DNA of 64,000 bases from Sediminicoccus sp. KRV36. GTDB lineage: Bacteria > Pseudomonadota > Alphaproteobacteria > Acetobacterales > Acetobacteraceae. Of the stretch, positions 57,546-64,000 are shown piece by piece. The notes under the pieces were generated by a model. It was not told the DNA's origin. It saw only the letters and a program-made list of their open reading frames with translations, and searched no databases. Within the stretch, counting starts at the first letter, position 1. Every line of letters begins with the position of its first letter. Position numbers and translations under genes: made by a program. The DNA is taken from contig NZ_CP085081.1 in the NCBI RefSeq assembly GCF_023243115.1, positions 1,736,001 to 1,800,000 on the forward strand, written 5' to 3'.

Positions 57546-58193
57546 ATGGATCCGACCTACAATCTCAACGGTGCCTTCAAGCCCCCGGTCAAGCGGTCAG
57601 CTGATCTCGACGGCCCCGATTTTTACCCGACCCCTGAATGGGCGACGCGCGTTTTGGTGGACAGCGAGCGATTTGAAGGACGGATTTGGGAGCCGGCATG
57701 CGGCGACGGAACCATGGCACGTGTCCTCGCCTGTACCGGATTACCTGTTGAAGCGAGCGACCTTTATGACAGAGGTTTTGGCAAGAGTGGCGTCGATTTT
57801 CTCGCATTGTCGCACACCGTAGAAAACATTATCACAAACCCTCCCTACAATAGTGCAGAGGGGTTTGTGGAGGCTGGATTGCGTCAATCGACAAAAAAGC
57901 TGTGCCTCCTGCTGCGCCTCGCATTTCTGGAGGGGGCCAACCGCCAAAGAAATATCTTTCAGAATATGCCCCCGGCGCGCGTATGGGTATTTAGCGAACG
58001 TATTACTTTTTATCCGGCGGGTGCAGTCGTGAAGGGAAGCGGTACAACTGCTTATGCTTGGTTCGTGTGGGACGTAGAAAGTAGGCCACGCGAAACAAGT
58101 TTGAAGTGGCTACCCCTCGGATACAAGCGGCGTTATTCTAATTCTTCAAAATCGGCGGCAACAAAATCAGAAAATCCAATGCTATTCAAGTAG
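57546..58193 (+). CDS. Adenine-type DNA methyltransferase (phage/mobile-element type)
   Basis: 215 aa from ATG 57546; in-frame ATGs at 57486 and 57504 are possible. DFYPTPEWATRVLVDSERF near residue 26, the SAM-binding motif I WEPACGDGTMARVLA near residue 49, and the catalytic motif IV NPPY (in IITNPPYNSAEGF near residue 95) define an N6-adenine class methyltransferase without a visible recognition domain. Codon use is clearly more AT-rich than in all neighbours, pointing to transfer. No restriction enzyme is obvious, but the convergent gene may be a partner; the 3' ends overlap by 61 bp. Confidence 0.82.
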   Translation: MDPTYNLNGAFKPPVKRSADLDGPDFYPTPEWATRVLVDSERFEGRIWEPACGDGTMARVLACTGLPVEASDLYDRGFGKSGVDFLALSHTVENIITNPPYNSAEGFVEAGLRQSTKKLCLLLRLAFLEGANRQRNIFQNMPPARVWVFSERITFYPAGAVVKGSGTTAYAWFVWDVESRPRETSLKWLPLGYKRRYSNSSKSAATKSENPMLFK

Positions 58194-58834
58194 GCTAGGC
58201 CGATTCGAGTTACCTGAATGCCTCCTGGTATCTTCTTGGCCCAACCTTGACCGAATATTGTCTTGGGGCCGTCCTTGTGAGATGATGTCGCGTTGCGGAG
58301 GACAATATGCCAAGCAACTTCATTTCTCCTTGACGGTGATGGGGTTCGGTCGGCCGCTGAGAGATCAAAGTATTTAGGGATTTCTCTACGTAAGTCAGCA
58401 ATAGAGATGGAGCGACTTTTTTGGCTGGCCGCAATTTTAAGGACTAGAAGGCGAGCTTCCCGCTCCAGTAAGCGGTCGTGCGGTGATCGCTCTAAAATTC
58501 CAAACTGGAATTTCTGCCCTCTACGCCAAGCTATCGCCGTTTCGGGTATCTGCATTTCCTGAATGATCCGCAGAACCATCTCTGAAATAATGGCTTCATC
58601 ATATATCTCGTCAGATAGATAGAGAGTCGCTGTCACATCAGCTTGAATATGACCTTGGTATACTCGCAGATAAAATATCGTGTCATTTCCGATTACGAAA
58701 CTAGATCCTTTGAATTTATCAAAATCATCTTCGCTGTTTCGGATAACAAGAGTGCAATACTCCAGTGAGCGCCAAATAATAGCGTGTGCGATAATGTCGT
58801 TTTCGGGTTCAAATTGAGATACGCGAACGGTCAT
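58133..58834 (-). CDS. Unknown island protein with a winged-helix-like C-terminus
   Basis: 233 aa. ATG 58834 overlaps the stop of the 105-aa gene upstream (ATGA). The N-terminal 105 residues are mixed alpha/beta (HAIIWRSLEYCTLVIRNSED, FYLRVYQGHIQADVTATLYL). The C-terminal part, from about residue 130 (LEREARLLVLKIAASQKSRS, RREIPKYFDLSAADRTPSPS, GGIQVTRIGLAYLNSIG), follows the plan of the winged-helix domain found at the N-terminus of Mrr-type restriction proteins. That similarity is by eye and uncertain. AT-rich codon use. The 3' end overlaps the methyltransferase gene by 61 bp. Confidence 0.7.
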   Translation of the reverse strand: MTVRVSQFEPENDIIAHAIIWRSLEYCTLVIRNSEDDFDKFKGSSFVIGNDTIFYLRVYQGHIQADVTATLYLSDEIYDEAIISEMVLRIIQEMQIPETAIAWRRGQKFQFGILERSPHDRLLEREARLLVLKIAASQKSRSISIADLRREIPKYFDLSAADRTPSPSRRNEVAWHIVLRNATSSHKDGPKTIFGQGWAKKIPGGIQVTRIGLAYLNSIGFSDFVAADFEELE

Positions 58835-59148
58835 GGCTGCATATTCTTGAATGTGGAAACCGGGATACAGGCGAAATCTTTGCCGCAGGCCGTCCGGAGT
58901 TCGACGCCTGGGCACGTTTCAAGATACCATTTAGCTTCGTGCGGGGCGCTACCGCGGCCAGGAAGCACATTGGTTGTGAACTCAATGCCTCGTATTTCAG
59001 GCAAGCTTCCCGGATACGCCTTGACGGACGGCAGAGAACTGCCCCTTGCAGGAAGCCCCCATATTTCTTTAGACTGTTCCTGTTTTGCAGCGATTTCCTT
59101 TGTCTGCGTGGGTGTCTCTTTCCTATGATACGGTATATCCGGCACCAA
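58831..59148 (-). CDS. Unknown 105-aa island protein, coupled to the next gene
   Basis: 105 aa from TTG 59148, or 104 from GTG 59145; AGGGA lies 5 or 8 bases upstream. Lys/Gln/Glu-rich N-terminus (TKEIAAKQEQSKEIWG) and a C-terminal half with RGIEFTTNVLPGRGSAPHEA and CGKDFACIPVSTFKN, including three cysteines. No family recognised. The ATGA overlap with the 233-aa gene, the good ribosome site and the shared lower GC support a real gene and a two-gene unit. Confidence 0.6.
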   Translation of the reverse strand: MVPDIPYHRKETPTQTKEIAAKQEQSKEIWGLPARGSSLPSVKAYPGSLPEIRGIEFTTNVLPGRGSAPHEAKWYLETCPGVELRTACGKDFACIPVSTFKNMQP

Positions 59149-59159
59149 AGACGTCCCTG

Positions 59160-59207
59160 ATTGTTTGACTGGAATGTACTAACGGTTCAGCACCCGGGTC
59201 AAACAAT
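59160..59207. terminator. 10-bp inverted repeat at the right edge of the low-GC island
   Basis: ATTGTTTGAC (59160-59169) and GTCAAACAAT (59198-59207) are perfect complements with a 28-base loop that itself contains ACCCGGGT. It lies 31 bases past the stop of the radical SAM gene and 12 bases upstream of the 105-aa gene. It may be a bidirectional structure: terminator of the former, operator of the latter, or a remnant border of the island. Confidence 0.4.
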
Positions 59208-59237
59208 TGATCATAGGCGGTGTTCTCGCTGTTCCGA

Positions 59238-60347
59238 TCACCCCGCCCCCATCAACCCCCTGATCCGCCGCCCGTGATTAATCACCGCCCCCAACGACCC
59301 CAAATTCCGCTTATCCGCCAAAGCCCCCAGAGCCGCCCCAATCTTCCCCTCCCGCAGCCGCGCAAAGCTATCCCCCAGCGCCACCGAGAAATGCAGCATG
59401 ATGCTCGCATCGCGGTAGCAATCCGTGGTGCAGGCCTGGCAGCCATCGCGCACCGCCATCTCGGGCGTGTAGTCCATCACCTTGGAGATCGGCTTGTTCC
59501 AATCCTCGCAGCGCCACAGGTCGTAGTTCCAGTCGAGGTAGAAATACTTGTACCCCGCATGGCAGATGAATCGCTCGCCCTGGCCCGTCAGCCGCCGCCG
59601 CATATCGGCGATGCCCTCCTTGGGGTTGAACACCGGCATCACCGCCCGCGTCTTCTCCACCCCGTCAAACGCCGCAATCAGCTCCGCCACGGACATGTCC
59701 ACCAGCGCGCTATCCTCGGAATAGACGAGCGAGGAGGAACCGAGTGCGGCCTTCCGCGGATACGAAAACGTCACCGCCGCAAACCCCAGCTCCTTCAGGA
59801 AATGCCCCAGGGCCGCGTAATCCCGCACCAGCCGCGTCATCGCGACGGAGGCGATGGGCGTGATCCCCATCTCCCGCATCCGGGTCGTGCTCTCCTTGAT
59901 GCGCTCGCACACGCCCTTCAGGCCGCGATTCTTCTCGTGCTCGGCGGCGTCCTCGCTGTCGATCGAGATGAACAGCGTGGAAATCCCCGTCCCCCGCAGC
60001 GATTCCAGCTGCCCGGGCAGCAGCCAGCCATTGGTCACCATGGTGGGCTGCACGCCCATCTCATGGGCGGTGCGCGCCATCTCGGCGATTCGCTTGTGCA
60101 GCAGCGGCTCGCCCCCCATGAACGTCACGAAGCGGACATTGCCCTTGAGGCGCATATGCGCCAGCGCATCGGCGAACAGGTCGGCGTCCATCGTCCGCCG
60201 GTCGGTCACGAAGCCCTTGTCATGCGCGAAGTTGCAGAAGTCGCAGGTGGCGTTGCACAGATTGGTGACGGAGGCGTTGAGGATGGCCGGCCCGCCTTGC
60301 GGCACCAGGCGCAAGAGATCCATCAGGCCTGATTGTTTCGCGGTCAT
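59238..60347 (-). CDS. Radical SAM protein with SPASM-like C-terminal cysteines
   Basis: 369 aa, start at 60347 with AAGGA upstream. The cluster motif is CNATCDFC (Cys31, Cys35, Cys38) in SVTNLCNATCDFCNFAHDKG. FVTFMGGEPLLHKRIAEMAR near residue 75 is the GGE motif for SAM binding. The C-terminal region has CHAGYKYFYLDWNYDLWRCE near residue 263 and DGCQACTTDCYRDASIM near residue 305, like SPASM or twitch auxiliary cluster sites. SPASM proteins often modify peptides or sugars; no precursor peptide gene is obvious next to it. Specific function unknown. Confidence 0.85.
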   Translation of the reverse strand: MTAKQSGLMDLLRLVPQGGPAILNASVTNLCNATCDFCNFAHDKGFVTDRRTMDADLFADALAHMRLKGNVRFVTFMGGEPLLHKRIAEMARTAHEMGVQPTMVTNGWLLPGQLESLRGTGISTLFISIDSEDAAEHEKNRGLKGVCERIKESTTRMREMGITPIASVAMTRLVRDYAALGHFLKELGFAAVTFSYPRKAALGSSSLVYSEDSALVDMSVAELIAAFDGVEKTRAVMPVFNPKEGIADMRRRLTGQGERFICHAGYKYFYLDWNYDLWRCEDWNKPISKVMDYTPEMAVRDGCQACTTDCYRDASIMLHFSVALGDSFARLREGKIGAALGALADKRNLGSLGAVINHGRRIRGLMGAG

Positions 60348-60441
60348 CGCTGGTCCTTGTCACATCGCGCCCGGCGCGGGCCTTCGGATTGCACGAAAGC
60401 GGGCCCGCTGCCAAGCAAAGCCGCCGCTCATCCGGCGCAGG

Positions 60442-61128
60442 TCACCGTTGCGCGGCCCCCACCCGCAAGCCAGCCCCCATCCGCCGCTCCAGCAGCGATT
60501 GCCCCGCCATGAACAGGGAGGTGATGGCCAGGTAATAGATCCCCGCCGCCGTCAGCGCCTCCATATAGCGGAAGCTGGAGGCCGCGGTCTGGTTCGCGAC
60601 CAGCAGCAACTCCTCCACCGCGATGACGGAAACCAGCGCCGAAAGCTTCAGCATCCCGATGAACTGGTTCCCGACCGAGGGGATGATGACGCGGATCGCC
60701 TGCGGCAGCACGACAAGGCGCAGCGTCTGCGCGCGGTCCAGCCCCAGGGCGCGCGCCGCCTCGCGCTGGCCAGGCGGCACGGCGCGCAGGCCGGAGCGGA
60801 TGATCTCGGCCATATAGGCGCCCTCATTCAGCGAGAGCGCCAGCACGGCGCAGGCAAAGCCGGGCAGCACGATGCCGAAGCCGGGCAGCACGTTGAACGC
60901 AAAGAGCAGCTGGAACAGCACCGGCGTGCCGCGAAACAGCCAGAGGTAGAAGGTCGCGAAGGCGCGCAGCGGCCGGGCCCGCACCTCGGCCAGGATGGCC
61001 AGCACCAGCCCCATCACCATCCCGCCCAGTAGCGCGCAAAGGCTGAGCAGCAGGGTCATTCCCGCCGCGTGGAAGAAGCGCGGGCTCAGCAGGTAATGGA
61101 GAATCAGCTCCGGCGCGTCGAAGGGCAT
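60442..61128 (-). CDS. Polar amino-acid ABC transporter permease
   Basis: 228 aa, start at 61128 overlapping the binding-protein stop by one base (TGATG). A HisM/GlnP-type permease with about five helices: FFHAAGMTLLLSLCALLGGM near residue 18, FRGTPVLFQLLFAFNVLPGF near residue 65, and the EAA loop QREAARALGLDRAQTLRLVV near residue 120. It forms a homodimeric or mixed channel for the binding protein encoded just upstream. No ATPase gene follows; the radical SAM gene lies 94 bp downstream. Confidence 0.91.
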   Translation of the reverse strand: MPFDAPELILHYLLSPRFFHAAGMTLLLSLCALLGGMVMGLVLAILAEVRARPLRAFATFYLWLFRGTPVLFQLLFAFNVLPGFGIVLPGFACAVLALSLNEGAYMAEIIRSGLRAVPPGQREAARALGLDRAQTLRLVVLPQAIRVIIPSVGNQFIGMLKLSALVSVIAVEELLLVANQTAASSFRYMEALTAAGIYYLAITSLFMAGQSLLERRMGAGLRVGAAQR

Positions 61129-61919
61129 CAGGGGGTGACGCTCACCTCGGGCGGCAGGTTCCACTTGGCGAGCAGCCGGGCATAGGTGCCGTTGGTCACC
61201 AATTGGCGCATGGCGGCGATGACGGCGGTGGCCAGGGCCGCATCCTCCCGCCGCAGCGCGATGCCGTTTTCGGTGAAGCCGAAGGTCTCGCCCGCGATGG
61301 CGAAGATGCCGGGGTTCAGCGCCACGGCACGGGCGGCGGCGGGCGTCGTGTCATAGAACGCATCCGCCCGGCCCTGCCGCACGGCGATGGTCGCGTCCTG
61401 CCGGCCGGGGAAGGTCAGCACAGTGGGGCCGGGGCGGCCGCCGGCGCGGCAGGCGGCGTCATCCTCCCGCGCGTAGGTTTCCATGGTGCTGCCAAGCTCG
61501 ACGGCGATGCTGCGCCCGCAGACATCGGCGCGCCCGTTGATCCCGCGCGGATTGCCGGCCCGCACCACGATGTTGCTGCCGATGCGCATGTAGGGGATCA
61601 GCGTCACCTGCTGCGCGCGCTCGGGCGTGATGCGCATGGCGCTGTTGATGATGTCGAAGCGCCGCGCCTGGAGGGCGGGGATCAGGCCGTTGAAATCCAT
61701 GTTCATGATGGCCGGCCGCAGCCCCATCAGGCTGCTCAGCGCCTCGCCGTAATCCACGCTGAAACCGATGATCCGCCCTTCGTCCAGGAACTGGAAGGGC
61801 GGGTAGGTGGCGGCGGTGCCGTAGCTCAGCGTGCCCGGCGTCACCAGCGGCGCCGGGATGGGTTGCCCATGGGCCGGGGTGATGGCGAGGGCCATCAGGG
61901 CAATGAGGATGCGGCGCAT
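61128..61919 (-). CDS. Amino-acid ABC transporter substrate-binding protein (family 3)
   Basis: 263 aa. The start at 61919 opens a signal peptide (MRRILIALMALAITPAHGQ). Family-3 marks: LSYGTAATYPPFQFLDEGRI near residue 31, GFSVDYGEALSSLMGL near residue 52, GLIPALQARRFDIINSAMRI near residue 77, FTENGIALRREDAALATAVI near residue 210. Two cysteines near residues 135 and 160 could pair. It faces a GntR regulator gene across 177 bp. The ligand is an amino acid or opine-like compound; the exact one is not readable. Confidence 0.9.
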   Translation of the reverse strand: MRRILIALMALAITPAHGQPIPAPLVTPGTLSYGTAATYPPFQFLDEGRIIGFSVDYGEALSSLMGLRPAIMNMDFNGLIPALQARRFDIINSAMRITPERAQQVTLIPYMRIGSNIVVRAGNPRGINGRADVCGRSIAVELGSTMETYAREDDAACRAGGRPGPTVLTFPGRQDATIAVRQGRADAFYDTTPAAARAVALNPGIFAIAGETFGFTENGIALRREDAALATAVIAAMRQLVTNGTYARLLAKWNLPPEVSVTP

Positions 61920-62048
61920 GGCAAGGGTGTCTCCGGGGGGTGTGGCGTGGGGCCACGCAAGGCGCGTGCCATGGGCCTGGGGGCGGCTGTGGCGGGGATT
62001 GGCGCCTCGCGCTGCCCGGCGGCGATGCAGGCCCGCAGTCAAATGATC

Positions 62049-62074
62049 GATAATTTTGCACTTTGACGATTATC
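62049..62074. promoter_or_regulatory. Candidate operator in the divergent promoter region
   Basis: GATAAT (62049-62054) and ATTATC (62069-62074) form a perfect inverted repeat with 14 bases between, in an AT-rich patch of the 177-bp gap between the binding-protein gene and the GntR gene. Position and symmetry suit autoregulation by the adjacent GntR protein. A TTGACG (62063) and GATAAA (62086) pair with 17-bp spacing overlaps it and would start transcription almost at the GntR ATG. Confidence 0.5.
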
Positions 62075-62096
62075 CAGGGATCGCCGATAAAGGCGC

Positions 62097-62813
62097 ATGG
62101 CCAAACCCGAAACATTCTCCTCCGGCGGCGCCACCCTGGCCGATACGCTTCGCCACGCGCTGCGGGCCGATATCGTGGCCGGGCGGCTGGCCCCCGGCGC
62201 GCCGCTGCGCACCAGCAAGCTCTGCCAGCTCTATGGCTGCAGCCTCGCACCCCTGCGGGAGGCGCTGGCCTCGCTCACCGCCACGGGGCTGGTCATCGCG
62301 GAGAGCCAGCGCGGCTTTCGGGTGGCCCCCGTCTCGGCGGCGGATTGGCGGGACATCATGGCCCGGCGCGGGGAGCTGGAGCCGCAGGCGCTGCGGGCCA
62401 GCCTCCTCTCCGCCGGCGATGAATGGGAGGGGGAGGTGGTGCGCTGCCACCATCAATTCGCGCTCATCTCCCGCCGGGCGGCGGCCGGCGCCGCCCTGAT
62501 CGGGGAGGAATGGGAGGCGCGGCACCGCGCGCTGCACCTGGCGCTGATCGGCGGTTGCGGTTCCGGCTGGCTGCTGCGGATCTGCGGCCTGCTCTATGAC
62601 CATGCCGACCGCTACCGCCGCCTCGCCCTGCTGCAGCCGCGCCGCCTCAAGGCGCTGACGGCGGAGGAGGATGCGATTGTGGCGGCGGCGCTGCGGCGTG
62701 ATGCTGCCCAGGCCTGCACCCTGCTGGAGGCGCATATCGCGGGCACGCGGGATGCCGTGCTCGCCGCATCGCGCCTGTGGGCGCCGGAGATTCGCGATGA
62801 ACACGCCGCCTGA
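62097..62813 (+). CDS. GntR-family transcriptional regulator (FadR/FCD subgroup)
   Basis: 238 aa, ATG 62097 just behind AAAGG. The N-terminal winged helix covers about residues 14-78: LRHALRADIVAGRLAPGAPL, the recognition helix region GCSLAPLREALASLTATGLV, and SQRGFRVAPVS. The C-terminal FCD-like all-helical domain has HHQFALISR near residue 120, HRALHLALIGGCGSGWLL near residue 145 and the metal-site-like HADRYRRLALLQPR near residue 168. It probably controls the divergent amino-acid transporter and its own RidA partner. Stop overlaps the RidA gene by 17 bp. Confidence 0.9.
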   Translation: MAKPETFSSGGATLADTLRHALRADIVAGRLAPGAPLRTSKLCQLYGCSLAPLREALASLTATGLVIAESQRGFRVAPVSAADWRDIMARRGELEPQALRASLLSAGDEWEGEVVRCHHQFALISRRAAAGAALIGEEWEARHRALHLALIGGCGSGWLLRICGLLYDHADRYRRLALLQPRRLKALTAEEDAIVAAALRRDAAQACTLLEAHIAGTRDAVLAASRLWAPEIRDEHAA

Positions 62814-63210
62814 ACACAGCCTGGTCCTGCGCCAGGAATACCGCGTCGAGACGCTGCATGAGCCGGTGAGCCACTACACGGATGCGGTGCGCTGGGGGAA
62901 TATCCTCTTCGTCTCCGGCGTATCGCCGCTGGATCAGGAGAGCCGCGTGGTCAGCGCCGATGTGACGGTGCAGGCCGAAAAGGTGTTCGAGAACATGGCC
63001 GCGGTGCTGGCCGCCGCCGGCGCGCGCTTCGAGGATGTGCTGAAGGTGACGGTCTTCGTCACGGATGTGGCGGACCGGGTGGCGATCAACGCGGTGCGCA
63101 AGCGCTGGTTCGGCGCGGTGCGCCCGGCCTCGACCCTGGTGGGCATCGCGGCCTTCACCATCCCGGGCATGAAGCTGGAGATCGAGGCGGTGGTGGGGCT
63201 GCGCGGATAG
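62797..63210 (+). CDS. RidA-family protein lacking the catalytic Arg
   Basis: 137 aa, start at 62797 inside the GntR gene. One RidA-type domain: WGNILFVSGVSPLDQESRVV near residue 34, QAEKVFENMAAVLAAAGARF, LKVTVFVTDVADRVAINAVR. At the place of the usual P-A-R-S/T it reads RPASTLVGIAAFTIPGMKLE, so the imine-hydrolysing Arg is replaced by Ser. This puts it among the RidA subgroups without that Arg, of unknown activity, often encoded in amino-acid or nucleotide catabolic operons. No signal peptide, so cytoplasmic, unlike the RidA protein at 25064. Confidence 0.88.
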   Translation: MNTPPEHSLVLRQEYRVETLHEPVSHYTDAVRWGNILFVSGVSPLDQESRVVSADVTVQAEKVFENMAAVLAAAGARFEDVLKVTVFVTDVADRVAINAVRKRWFGAVRPASTLVGIAAFTIPGMKLEIEAVVGLRG

Positions 63211-63217
63211 GCCGCAC

Positions 63218-63637
63218 TCAGCCCATCGCCCAGAGATAGGCCATCACCGCGCCGCCGCCCAAGGCCGTGCGGCCGGCATGCAGCCAGCCCCAATGGCGGA
63301 TCAGCGCGCGGCTGGCCGCATCCCCCACGGGCATCGCGTTCAGCCTGTGGTTGGTCGGCATGATGCCCCACAGCGTATAGGGCCAGTTCGCCAGGATCAG
63401 CGCCGCCCCCGCCAGCCAGCGTGCATCCGCATGCGCCCAGGCCGCGGCCAGGCCCAGCAGGCCCGAGATCACCGCCAGGCTCGCCTGCATGGCGAAGCCG
63501 CGCGCGTAGCTGGGCTTCCACTGCGCCAGCAGCGCCGCGTCATCCAGCAGCAGCCGCGCCGGCTGCTCGGCGATGTTGATGTAGAGGGCCGCCCCGGCAA
63601 ACAGCGCGGCGCAGGCCAGCGCGAGCTGCCCGAGCAT
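63218..63637 (-). CDS. DUF1772-type membrane protein
   Basis: 139 aa with four predicted membrane segments ([71 protein letters not shown]). [10 protein letters not shown] near residue 95 and the [10 protein letters not shown] segment near residue 114 are the conserved polar motifs of the DUF1772/anthrone-oxygenase-like family. The function in bacteria is not established. It starts at the base after the stop of the aminotransferase gene, so the two are coupled. Confidence 0.83.
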   Translation of the reverse strand: MLGQLALACAALFAGAALYINIAEQPARLLLDDAALLAQWKPSYARGFAMQASLAVISGLLGLAAAWAHADARWLAGAALILANWPYTLWGIMPTNHRLNAMPVGDAASRALIRHWGWLHAGRTALGGGAVMAYLWAMG

Positions 63638-64000
63638 TCAGGCCACCAGGGCGGGCTTGATGGCGCGGAACCCCGCCTCGGCCGCGTCCAGCACGGCCTG
63701 GATATCGGCCTCGGTATGCGCCGCGCAGAGGAACATGTTGTGCCGCGGGTGCAGATAGGCCCCGGCCTGGAGGGTGGCCGCGCAGAAGGCCCGCCCGGCG
63801 GCGAAATCCACATCGCCCTCGAACAGCAGCAGCGGCATGGCGGGCGGCCCGGATTGCCGCAGCCCGATATGGAACCCCCGCGCTCGCTCGGCCAGCCCGT
63901 CCCGCAGCATCTGGCCGAGGCGGGCGATATGCCCCACCACATCCCGCCGCTCCAGCTCCGCCAGCGTCGCCACCGCCGCCGCCATCGCCACGGCCGAACA
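63638..64000 (-). CDS. Class III aminotransferase, C-terminal fragment (window edge)
   Basis: The last 120 codons of a gene that enters from the right edge. The CSAVAMAAAVATLAELERRD segment at the edge and RARGFHIGLRQSGPPAMPLL, GRAFCAATLQAGAYLHPRHN, MFLCAAHTEADIQAVLDAAE match the small domain of glutamate-1-semialdehyde aminomutase-like class III PLP enzymes. The catalytic Lys lies outside the window. True HemL or an omega-amino-acid aminotransferase cannot be separated here; linkage to a DUF1772 gene speaks against housekeeping hemL. Confidence 0.8.
   Translation of the reverse strand, partial: CSAVAMAAAVATLAELERRDVVGHIARLGQMLRDGLAERARGFHIGLRQSGPPAMPLLLFEGDVDFAAGRAFCAATLQAGAYLHPRHNMFLCAAHTEADIQAVLDAAEAGFRAIKPALVA

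Overview
The window is a dense, high-GC piece of chromosome from an alphaproteobacterium. The best fit is the Rhodospirillales, family Acetobacteraceae, near Roseomonas-like bacteria. Evidence: lpt/kdsD-rpoN-hpf synteny, aapJQM-type amino-acid transport genes, a TctC/Bug-type binding protein, an hpnJ hopanoid gene plus an HpnL-like membrane protein, a dsbB-coq7 pair, and high G+C third positions throughout. No rRNA, CRISPR array, integrase or intact prophage is visible. There is one tRNA, tRNA-Leu(CAG).

Layout. 0-2.6 kb: minus-strand exopolysaccharide-type operon (GH8 endoglucanase, Tat-type binding protein, start of a membrane protein). 2.8-3.25 kb: a decayed GTPase gene broken by an IS5-type transposase relic. 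3.4-10.6 kb: peptide-type ABC importer with a fused double ATPase, then an esterase and a BaiN-like flavoprotein. 11-14.4 kb: aapJ-aapQ-aapM without an ATPase gene. 14.7-17.9 kb: lytic transglycosylase, a candidate plus-strand small RNA, cupin, GST and a small secreted catalase. 18.1-24.9 kb: dsbB-coq7, then a consensus sigma-54 promoter in front of kdsD-lptC-lptA-lptB-rpoN-hpf. 25-33.7 kb: exported RidA, RNase D, tRNA-Leu, an NDUFA9-type reductase and gltD-gltB. 33.8-40.7 kb: GST, a 190-bp MITE-like element, an HpnL-like protein, a large flavoprotein, a DUF6481 protein, a CMD protein, an RMF-like peptide and uvrB. 41-48.7 kb: a phospholipid neighbourhood (two PLD/cardiolipin-synthase proteins, psd, pssA and a translationally coupled DSP-type phosphatase). 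48.7-57.1 kb: minus-strand genes for CoA transferases, nitroreductase, DehI-like protein, an alpha/beta hydrolase, a Kelch protein and HpnJ. 57.4-59.2 kb: a visibly lower-GC island with an adenine-type DNA methyltransferase and two translationally coupled unknown genes. 59.2-64 kb: a radical SAM protein, a second amino-acid importer without ATPase divergent from a GntR-RidA pair, a DUF1772 protein and a truncated class III aminotransferase.

How the genes work together. Lipid A/LPS export (Kdo precursor, LptC/A/B), sigma-54 and ribosome hibernation factor form one transcription unit whose promoter looks sigma-54 dependent, so RpoN may control its own operon. Nitrogen metabolism recurs: sigma-54, GOGAT, two amino-acid importers, two RidA proteins and a GntR regulator. 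The strongest leads for undescribed biology are the small RNA at 15.6 kb, the sigma-54 autoregulatory loop, the low-GC methyltransferase island, the MITE-like element and the hairpin that covers the gltD ribosome-binding site. All gene calls were made by reading the sequence, with no database search.
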